5,544 bases of DNA from an uncultured Bacteroides sp. (GTDB lineage Bacteria; Bacteroidota; Bacteroidia; Bacteroidales; Bacteroidaceae), in the NCBI GenBank assembly GCA_900766195.1, contig CAAFUN010000043.1, positions 1 through 5,544 on the forward strand, in the 5' to 3' direction. Under the pieces are notes generated by a model, which was not told where the DNA came from, made no database searches, and saw nothing but the letters and a program-made list of their open reading frames with translations. Both the position numbers and the translations under genes were made by a program. Every line of letters begins with the position of its first letter. The first letter of the stretch is position 1. Positions 1-4,659 of this stretch are shown in pieces.

Positions 1-39
1 ATCAACAAAATGAATAATAAACCCATTGGAAGGATTAAA
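1..39. repeat. Left copy of an exact 39-bp terminal direct repeat
   Basis: These 39 bases are identical, base for base, to the last 39 bases of the window (5506-5544). Both copies lie at the same place near the 3' end of the IS982-family transposase gene. The match begins at the very first base and ends at the very last, which is not expected for an arbitrary cut of a chromosome. It points to the overlap left at the ends of a circular or repeat-bounded assembly. If the copies are merged, the molecule is 5505 bp and the transposase frame is restored. Confidence 0.95.
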
Positions 40-54
40 TATGCGCTAATTTAA
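1..54 (+). CDS. IS982-family transposase, C-terminal end (partial)
   Basis: This is the last 17 codons plus a TAA stop (52-54) of a transposase whose start lies outside the left edge. The reading frame and the first 13 codons are the same as those at 5506-5544, and the four extra residues here (YALI) complete the protein truncated at the right edge. The stop codon lies inside the terminal inverted repeat, as is common in compact insertion sequences. The fragment itself carries no catalytic residue; those are in the right-hand part at 4660-5544. On a circular reading the two parts are one gene of 299 codons. Confidence 0.85.
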   Translation: MNKMNNKPIGRIKYALI

Positions 55-68
55 TTCCGCCAACGGGT
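51..68 (-). repeat. Right terminal inverted repeat of the IS
   Basis: Read on the - strand, this is ACCCGTTGGCGGAATTAA, identical to 4552-4569 on the + strand. Beyond these 18 bases the match stops: the next base is t at 4570, against a for the complement of position 50. It marks the junction between the IS and the passenger DNA that begins at 69-70. Confidence 0.92.
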
Positions 69-81
69 TCATTTACTTATG

Positions 82-141
82 CACCTGTCTAATTTTTGTG
101 GTATATCACACATTTCACAAAAAAGATTTCAAACACCTGTC
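82..141. repeat. Two direct copies of CACCTGTC
   Basis: The octamer CACCTGTC occurs at 82-89 and again at 134-141, 52 bases apart (about five helical turns). The inverted core GACAGG appears at 230-235, just before the mazG start codon, so the three copies bracket the probable promoter at 191-198. This arrangement would suit a regulator binding on one face of the DNA. No regulator that binds this sequence is encoded nearby, and short repeats can arise by chance in 170 bases, so the role is speculative. Confidence 0.3.
97..110. promoter_or_regulatory. Palindrome TGTG-N6-CACA, possible operator
   Basis: The sequence TGTGGTATATCACA is a 14-bp palindrome with a single mismatched pair (g101/t106). 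Its arms and spacing resemble binding sites of CRP/FNR-type dimeric regulators (TGTGA-N6-TCACA in enterobacteria). It lies about 80 bases upstream of the proposed -7 box of the mazG operon, a distance compatible with activation. There is no evidence of which protein would bind, and Bacteroidales CRP-like sites are less well defined, so this is only a candidate. Confidence 0.3.
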
Positions 142-190
142 GTTAGTCATAAATAATCATGTCATTTTCTCTATTTTGCAAAAACTTCTA

Positions 191-198
191 TAACTTTG
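191..198 (+). promoter_or_regulatory. Bacteroidetes-type -7 promoter box for the mazG-helicase operon
   Basis: TAACTTTG matches the Bacteroidetes primary sigma factor -7 consensus TAnnTTTG exactly. The -33 element is weak: only a T-rich stretch around 165-168 lies near the expected spacing, and the better TTTG at 175-178 is too close. Transcription would begin near 204-206, leaving a leader of about 35 bases before ATG 240. This position also helps choose the start of the first gene, because the earlier in-frame ATG at 159 would lie upstream of the transcript. Confidence 0.5.
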
Positions 199-239
199 TG
201 CAAATAGAAATCACGTTTCTAGCAAAACTGACAGGAATA

Positions 240-581
240 ATGGAGAAAAAGCAATCGGATATACAAGAAATCATGGAGCAAATTATCTCATTCACAGAAG
301 ATCGTGATTGGGATCAATTTCATAACGGCAAAGATCTTGCTTTGGCACTTTCAATAGAAGCTGCTGAACTGAACGAAGCCTTTTTATGGAAAGAAGCAGA
401 AGAGGTCAACATCAATAAAGTAAAGGAAGAATTAGCTGATATTATGAACTATGCATTTCTTATTGCTCACAAGTATAACTTAGATCCTAAAGAAATAATA
501 TTGGAAAAGCTATCAAAGAATGCTGAAAAATATCCGGTAAGTAAAGCAAGAGGTAATGCAAAAAAATACACCGACTTATGA
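240..581 (+). CDS. MazG-like nucleotide pyrophosphohydrolase
   Basis: This is a 113-residue all-alpha protein of the MazG/dCTP-pyrophosphatase (RS21-C6-like) group. Such enzymes hydrolyse (d)NTPs to the monophosphate and pyrophosphate in the cytoplasm, using Mg2+ held by acidic residues. The metal-binding pattern is visible as E40-x-x-E43 followed by E64-x-x-D67. The conserved start of the fold is RDWDQFHN (22-29), and the family-typical end is K90...N94...KYP (97-99). The length fits single-domain family members. The frame is open back to an ATG at 159, but I choose 240: the added N-terminus would be an unusual hydrophobic stretch, the family begins near MEKKQSD, and the -7 box at 191-198 would place 159 upstream of the transcript. 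Its stop overlaps the helicase start (ATGA, 578-581), so the two are very likely translationally coupled. Whether the substrate is a canonical dNTP, a damaged nucleotide or a signalling nucleotide cannot be read from the sequence. Confidence 0.9.
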   Translation: MEKKQSDIQEIMEQIISFTEDRDWDQFHNGKDLALALSIEAAELNEAFLWKEAEEVNINKVKEELADIMNYAFLIAHKYNLDPKEIILEKLSKNAEKYPVSKARGNAKKYTDL

Positions 582-2935
582 TTGTTTATCATGCTTCTAA
601 AAAGGGTTTCATTGATGATGTATTCAACGGTAGCATTGCAGATGAAATTGACCATGCTTTTGTAGCACACCTCGGTAGACACACTTCTCCTAATGAAGTA
701 CTCTCATGGAAAAATTCTATGATGCATATGTATAAAGTCGTCAATACTTCTGATATACCGGACGATTCAAGTATAGCCATTGAATACCAAATTCCATTAA
801 CATCCAAGCGAGTTGACTTTATAATCTCAGGGCTCGATGAGAACGAAAAAGGGAATATTGTCATTATAGAACTTAAGCAATGGGAACAAGCTAAGCTATC
901 CAATAAATCGGGAGTTGTCAAAACCCGATTTCAACATGGAGAAAGTGAAACAACACATCCATCATATCAAGCATGGTCATATGCGTATATGCTGGCAAAC
1001 TATAATGAAGCTATCAAAGAACAGCAAATAATACTCTCTCCATGCGCCTTTTTGCATAACTATCAAACAGATAACGTTATTACAAACTCGTGCTACAAAG
1101 AGTACATACAAGAGGCTCCATTATTCTTGAAAAATGATGCTAAAGAACTCCAAGAGTTTATTAAAAAACATATAAAATACGGAGCAAAAGATGATATTGT
1201 CTGGCTCATTGATAATGGCAAACTACGCCCTTCCAAGCAATTGGCGGATGCCCTTGCATCCATGTTACAAGGCAATCAGGAGTTTATATTATTGGATGAC
1301 CAGAAAATTGTATATGAAACAGCACTAGAGCTTGCAAGGAAAGCCTGCACCGGGAAAAAACAAGTACTTATTGTGGAAGGTGGACCGGGCACAGGTAAAA
1401 GTGTAGTCGCAATTAACTTACTAGTTCAACTTACCAAAGCGGGACTAGTAGCTCAATATGTATCAAAAAATGCTGCTCCCCGCGATGTATATGCTGCTAA
1501 GCTCAATGGCAATTTTCGCAAAGGATATATCAACAACCTGTTTGTTGGCAGCGGGAGCTTTATTGACACACCTCCCAATACTTTCGATGCATTGGTTATT
1601 GATGAGGCACATCGCTTAAATCAGAAGAGCGGATTGTTTAGCAATCTGGGTGAAAACCAAATATTAGAGATTATACGTAGCGCCAAATTCTCGGTATTCT
1701 TTGTCGATGACCGACAAAGAGTTCACGTCAAGGATATCGGATCCAAAAAAGCGATTGAAAAGATTGCTGAATCATGTGGTGCCATTGTACATTTGGACAA
1801 ACTAAGTTCACAATTTCGTTGTAATGGCTCTGACGGTTATCTGAGCTGGCTAGATAACACATTACAAATAAAAGAAATAGCCAATATTAGGTTATCTCAA
1901 GAAGACTATGATTTCAGAATATTTTCAGATCCTAACGAACTATTCAATAGTATCGAGGAAAAAAATAAAACAAACAATCGTTCAAGAGTTGTGGCAGGCT
2001 ATTGTTGGGACTGGAATAGCAAAAAAGACTCAAACGCATACGACATCATTATGCCGGAATTTAAATTCCATAAAAGATGGAATCTTAGTTCAGGGAAGGA
2101 ACCATGGATAATGAGTGATACTTCCATTAATGAAATAGGATGTATTCATACTTGTCAAGGACTAGAGCTGGATTATGTTGGAGTCATCGTTGGAAAAGAC
2201 ATGCGATTTGAAAACAATAAAATAATCACAGATGTTACTCAACGCTCAAAGAATGATCAGTCTATAAAAGGCTTTAAATCTTTGCTAAGCAAAAATAGAG
2301 TACAAGCCTTACAAGATGCCGATGAAATAATTAAGAATACCTATAGAACACTCATGACAAGAGGAATGAAAGGATGCTATGTTTATTTTTGTGATCCTGC
2401 TCTTGCTCAACACTTCATAAGCTTACTTGAACCGACACAAAAAGAGGAAGAGAAGACACGCATAGAGCCACAAGTAAACGATGAAGTGAAATATATCGAT
2501 TTCCTCCCCTTCTATTCCATCAAAGCTGCTTGCGGATATTTTGGCGAAGGAGAGATCGTAGACGAGCTCGGCTGGGTAAGAGTAGAGGGACTGGGTAAGC
2601 TTAACAGGAATATGTATGTTGTTCAAGCCGTGGGACATTCCATGGAACCAACCATTTACGATGGAGATTATTGTGTATTCAGAGCCAATCCTGCAGGCAG
2701 TCGTCAAGGTAAAATAGTCCTTACACAACATCATAATTATTATGATGCCGAGTATGCAGGAAGCTATTCTATCAAAACTTACAGTAGCAAGAAGAAATTT
2801 GACGAGTACGGAAATTGGATGCACGAAGAGATTGTACTTGAGCCCCAAAACCATGATTATAATCCCATTGTAATCAATGAAATTGATTCAGAGGACTTTC
2901 GGATAGTTGGTGAGTTTGTAGGGATAATATCATAA
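578..2935 (+). CDS. Nuclease-helicase (DUF2075, Schlafen group 3-like) fused to an S24 LexA/UmuD-type autoprotease domain
   Basis: This is a 785-residue protein with three parts. Residues about 60-140 look like a PD-(D/E)XK nuclease: D80 in RVDFIISG, E98-x-K100 in VIIELKQW and Q131 in HPSYQAW. Residues about 235-610 are a superfamily 1-like helicase/ATPase of the DUF2075 family: Walker A GGPGTGKS (268-275), Walker B VIDEAHRL (340-347), FVDDRQ (375-380), SSQFRC (410-415), IHTCQGLELDYVGV (523-536) and an arginine-finger motif YRTLMTRGMKG (589-599). After a charged linker (about 619-637), residues 642-785 form an S24 peptidase domain. It has a C652-G653 cleavage site, nucleophile S688 in GHSMEPTIYDGD and general base K733 in SIKTY. 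The Cys-to-Ser distance of 36 equals that of UmuD (Cys24, Ser60); Ser-to-Lys is 45 instead of 37. No helix-turn-helix is seen, so it is not a repressor. The start is set by the four-base overlap with mazG and by the family-like N-terminus. A role in defence or DNA-damage response, with RecA-stimulated self-cleavage, is inference. Confidence 0.88.
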   Translation: MIVYHASKKGFIDDVFNGSIADEIDHAFVAHLGRHTSPNEVLSWKNSMMHMYKVVNTSDIPDDSSIAIEYQIPLTSKRVDFIISGLDENEKGNIVIIELKQWEQAKLSNKSGVVKTRFQHGESETTHPSYQAWSYAYMLANYNEAIKEQQIILSPCAFLHNYQTDNVITNSCYKEYIQEAPLFLKNDAKELQEFIKKHIKYGAKDDIVWLIDNGKLRPSKQLADALASMLQGNQEFILLDDQKIVYETALELARKACTGKKQVLIVEGGPGTGKSVVAINLLVQLTKAGLVAQYVSKNAAPRDVYAAKLNGNFRKGYINNLFVGSGSFIDTPPNTFDALVIDEAHRLNQKSGLFSNLGENQILEIIRSAKFSVFFVDDRQRVHVKDIGSKKAIEKIAESCGAIVHLDKLSSQFRCNGSDGYLSWLDNTLQIKEIANIRLSQEDYDFRIFSDPNELFNSIEEKNKTNNRSRVVAGYCWDWNSKKDSNAYDIIMPEFKFHKRWNLSSGKEPWIMSDTSINEIGCIHTCQGLELDYVGVIVGKDMRFENNKIITDVTQRSKNDQSIKGFKSLLSKNRVQALQDADEIIKNTYRTLMTRGMKGCYVYFCDPALAQHFISLLEPTQKEEEKTRIEPQVNDEVKYIDFLPFYSIKAACGYFGEGEIVDELGWVRVEGLGKLNRNMYVVQAVGHSMEPTIYDGDYCVFRANPAGSRQGKIVLTQHHNYYDAEYAGSYSIKTYSSKKKFDEYGNWMHEEIVLEPQNHDYNPIVINEIDSEDFRIVGEFVGIIS

Positions 2936-3011
2936 AATCTATACCGAGTAATTAAAAGAATTATAAATTCAAATGATATATCAAGAATTAAAGAAGTAAT
3001 ATACTAGCAAT
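2936..3011. other. Short AT-rich spacer with a 13-bp palindrome
   Basis: Seventy-six bases separate the helicase stop from the Fic start on the same strand. They contain the palindrome GAATT-ATA-AATTC (2958-2970), which might be an operator or just AT-rich chance. I see no TAnnTTTG box, no hairpin followed by T residues, and no ORF. The fic gene may therefore be transcribed as the third gene of the operon, but an internal promoter that departs from the consensus cannot be excluded. Confidence 0.4.
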
Positions 3012-4148
3012 ATGGACATAGACTTTGAATCATATATTCGTGGTAGTGAGCCGGATAAGAAAGAGAAAGCTTCAACATGGAAGACAGCCATTGGTTTGCA
3101 AGCTGTAGATGGTCTACAAACATCTGACTATTTGAAAGACATTGCCCGACAACATATTGAAGGTGATATCAACATTGACGAAGTAAAGAAACTACTCCAT
3201 GGATATTACTTATCAAAAACGACCCGCAGCCCAAAGGATGAAGAGACGGAAGAGGCGGACAAGGTCTCTGCCAACATCGTAAAAATATTAAATGAACAAT
3301 CATTTGCCTTTTCAGTCACCGGATTCACCTCTATTCACCGCCGATTATTTGAAGGTGTATTCAAATTTGCCGGAAAGATTCGGGATTATGATATTACGAA
3401 AACAGAATGGGTCCTACGCGGTGATACGGTACTTTATGTTAATGCCGAAGACTTACATAAAGCATTAGAATATGATTTGGAACAAGAAAAGAACTTCTCT
3501 TATAAAGGGCTTTCTCTGGATGAAGTGGTAAGCCATATTGCTAAGTTCATTTCCGGCATCTGGCAAATTCATCCATTTGGTGAAGGCAATACCCGCACCA
3601 CAGCCGTCTTTGCTATAAAATACTTACGTTCCATTGGATTTAGCGTGAATAATGATTTGTTTGCTGATAACTCCTGGTATTTCCGAAACGCCCTAGTCCG
3701 CGCCAACTATCGGAATGTACGCAAAGGGATTGAACCAGATATGAGCTTTCTAATTAGCTTTTTCAGTAACCTAATAATTGGTGAAAACAATGAGCTGAAG
3801 AACAGACATATGATAATTGATGCACCGGAAGAATGGAAATCTCAAACGAGCACAGGTCAAGTACAGGACAAGCTGAGGACAAGTTCTATACAAGTACACG
3901 ATAAGCTACATCCCAACACTGTAGAAATAGAAAAAATAGTAAATGCTATTGGAACGAAGCAGCTTTCAGTAAAAGAAATAATGGAAGTTCTCGGCTTAAA
4001 AGGTAGAGATAACTTCCTAAAGCTCTATCTCAATCCCTCTTTGAATGAGGGCTTTATCAGACCGCTATACCCCGATAGACCACAACACCCTCGTCAAAAA
4101 TATCTGTTGACTGTAAAAGGATTAGCTATTTACAATTCTATTCCGTAA
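3012..4148 (+). CDS. Fic-family protein with VbhA-like N-terminus and winged-helix C-terminus
   Basis: This is a 378-residue protein. Fic enzymes usually transfer AMP (or another nucleotide or phosphate group) from a nucleotide to a Ser, Thr or Tyr hydroxyl of a target protein. The core motif is HPFGEGNTRT (187-196): H187 is the catalytic base, E191 the metal ligand, and G192-N193-T194-R195 form the phosphate-binding turn. The flap that docks the target is around LRGDTVLYVN (135-144). Residues about 22-66 resemble the VbhA-type antitoxin helix pair (TAIGLQAVDG, then SDYLKDIARQHIEGD), so toxin and inhibitor appear fused. Two departures from the autoinhibited consensus stand out. The motif lacks the second arginine of GNGRxxR (A198 instead), and the inhibitory S/TxxxEG reads LQAVDG. 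Residues about 302-376 look like the winged-helix domain found at the end of many Fic and AAA_4/RecG-like proteins, joined by a repetitive linker (281-300). The target is unknown; adenylylation is likely but not proven. Confidence 0.9.
   Translation: MDIDFESYIRGSEPDKKEKASTWKTAIGLQAVDGLQTSDYLKDIARQHIEGDINIDEVKKLLHGYYLSKTTRSPKDEETEEADKVSANIVKILNEQSFAFSVTGFTSIHRRLFEGVFKFAGKIRDYDITKTEWVLRGDTVLYVNAEDLHKALEYDLEQEKNFSYKGLSLDEVVSHIAKFISGIWQIHPFGEGNTRTTAVFAIKYLRSIGFSVNNDLFADNSWYFRNALVRANYRNVRKGIEPDMSFLISFFSNLIIGENNELKNRHMIIDAPEEWKSQTSTGQVQDKLRTSSIQVHDKLHPNTVEIEKIVNAIGTKQLSVKEIMEVLGLKGRDNFLKLYLNPSLNEGFIRPLYPDRPQHPRQKYLLTVKGLAIYNSIP
3858..3907 (+). repeat. Imperfect 17-bp repeat in the Fic linker
   Basis: CAAGTACAGGACAAGCT (3858-3874) and CAAGTACACGATAAGCT (3891-3907) match at 15 of 17 bases and are 33 bases apart, so they keep the reading frame. 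They encode QVQDKL (283-288) and QVHDKL (294-299) in the linker between the Fic core and the winged-helix domain. An extra AGGACAAG occurs between them (3876-3883). Such Q-V-rich repeated linkers are common in Fic and AAA_4 proteins, and slippage could change their length in steps of 11 residues. Confidence 0.75.
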
Positions 4149-4314
4149 TACCAATGATTACAACTGAACAGCCCTTTAGCATAAGAGCCGAGACAGAAAT
4201 GCGATAAATAACAGATATGAACACTTATACTTTTCCTCCCTTGCTTAGTTCATTTGTAGACCAATACTTATTTTTCTCCACGGTGGAAAGCAAAAAGCGT
4301 TGTCTCGTTTTTCC
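4149..4314. other. Intergenic stretch without a convincing gene
   Basis: No family-recognisable gene lies here. A + strand reading frame of 33 codons (ATG 4217 to TAA 4316-4318, starting MNTYTFPP) is open, but it has no recognisable similarity and may be chance. The sequence TCCACGGTGGA (4277-4287) is a near-perfect palindrome with no room for a loop, so it suits protein binding better than a terminator. A weak hairpin, AAAAAGCG / CGTTTTT (4292-4312), ends in T residues and is the only terminator-like structure after fic; its stem is short and has a bulge. TTTAGCATAAG (4175-4185) recurs at 4448-4458. Confidence 0.4.
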
Positions 4315-4551
4315 CTAATCATTACAAGGAAAAGAGATAAAAGCAGGTACAAATACTGTTAGGAATAATAATAGTATTTCAACTATATATTTTAGCTCTT
4401 TCCATGTTCCTAAAAGTAAATTGGAGAAAGGAATAACGCTGAAAACTTTTAGCATAAGGTTGCTACCCTCATAGATTTTTGCACAATCATCCAAAAAGAC
4501 ACTTACACCAGGAGTTTTACCTTTTGTTTGTTGTATATTAAAACTAGTATA
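4315..4551 (-). pseudogene. 3' remnant of an unidentified membrane-protein gene, truncated by the IS
   Basis: On the - strand a frame of 78 codons plus TAG (4315-4317) is open from the exact edge of the IS (4551). It has no start of its own: reading back into the IS meets a stop at 4570-4572. Such a long open frame is unlikely by chance in this AT-rich DNA. The product reads like protein, with a soluble stretch (TPGVSVFLDDCAKIYEGSN) and then a strongly hydrophobic segment (YIVEILLLFLTVFVPAFISF) ending in PCND. This suggests the C-terminus of a membrane-anchored protein. I do not recognise the family. The missing 5' part is not found beside the other IS end (70-158), so the IS did not simply split a gene within this unit. 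The gene was probably cut off by IS-mediated deletion or by formation of this unit. Confidence 0.6.
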
Positions 4552-4569
4552 ACCCGTTGGCGGAATTAA
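4552..4569 (+). repeat. Left terminal inverted repeat of the IS
   Basis: The sequence ACCCGTTGGCGGAATTAA is identical to the reverse complement of 51-68. The ACCC tip and the length of 18 bases fit the IS982 family. The base before it (a4551) mirrors t69, so the repeat may be one base longer. Confidence 0.92.
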
Positions 4570-4596
4570 TTAGTTAAAAAGATGTGTGAAAATAAG

Positions 4597-4625
4597 TTGT
4601 ACATATTCGTGATATTTAGTATATT
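4597..4625 (+). promoter_or_regulatory. Possible transposase promoter
   Basis: TTGTAC (4597-4602) and TATATT (4620-4625) are separated by 17 bases, which fits a classical sigma-70 promoter and would start transcription about 28 bases before ATG 4660. It does not match the TAnnTTTG box typical of Bacteroidetes. It may therefore be coincidence in AT-rich DNA, or a promoter usable in other hosts. Confidence 0.3.
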
Positions 4626-4659
4626 AGAAGTGACCAAACTTTTAATATGTCATCACTCT

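Larger units (their letters stand above)
1..68 (+). mobile_element. Right end of an IS982-family insertion sequence
   Basis: This is the 3' tail of the transposase gene followed by the right terminal inverted repeat (51-68). The reverse complement of 51-68 matches 4552-4569 exactly over 18 bases and starts with ACCC, as usual for IS982-family ends. Position 69 (t) also mirrors 4551 (a), so the repeat could be counted one base longer. Joined to 4552-5505, the element would be 1022 bp, a normal size for the family. No target-site duplication can be tested because each copy shows only one outer flank. Whether this is the same physical copy as the one at the right edge or a second identical copy cannot be told from the window. 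Confidence 0.88.

Noticed and set aside
589..921. 110-codon open frame on the - strand
   Set aside because: It is opposite the conserved N-terminal nuclease region of the helicase gene and has no recognisable motif.
1908..2111. 67-codon open frame on the + strand inside the helicase gene
   Set aside because: It is out of frame with a gene whose helicase motifs continue on both sides without interruption, so it is neither a frameshift nor a nested gene.
2423..2854. 143-codon open frame on the - strand
   Set aside because: It lies entirely opposite the linker and S24 domain of the helicase gene, whose motifs are clear. The translation shows no recognisable family, so it is a shadow of that gene.
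2501..2935. S24 domain as a separate LexA-like repressor gene
   Set aside because: It is continuous in frame with the helicase, has no start signal of its own and has no helix-turn-helix. It is a fused domain.
4277..4287. TCCACGGTGGA as a transcription terminator after fic
   Set aside because: The palindrome leaves at most a one-base loop, or only a three-base stem with a realistic loop, and it is followed by A-rich sequence instead of a T tract.
4217..4318. 33-codon + strand frame as a small gene
   Set aside because: It has an ATG and a stop, but no family similarity and no clear promoter or coding signal. It is kept only as a note in the intergenic entry.
4351..4379. AAATACT / AGTATTT inverted repeat as a hairpin
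   Set aside because: It is a seven-base AT-rich stem with a 15-base loop and lies inside the - strand coding remnant, so chance is a sufficient explanation.
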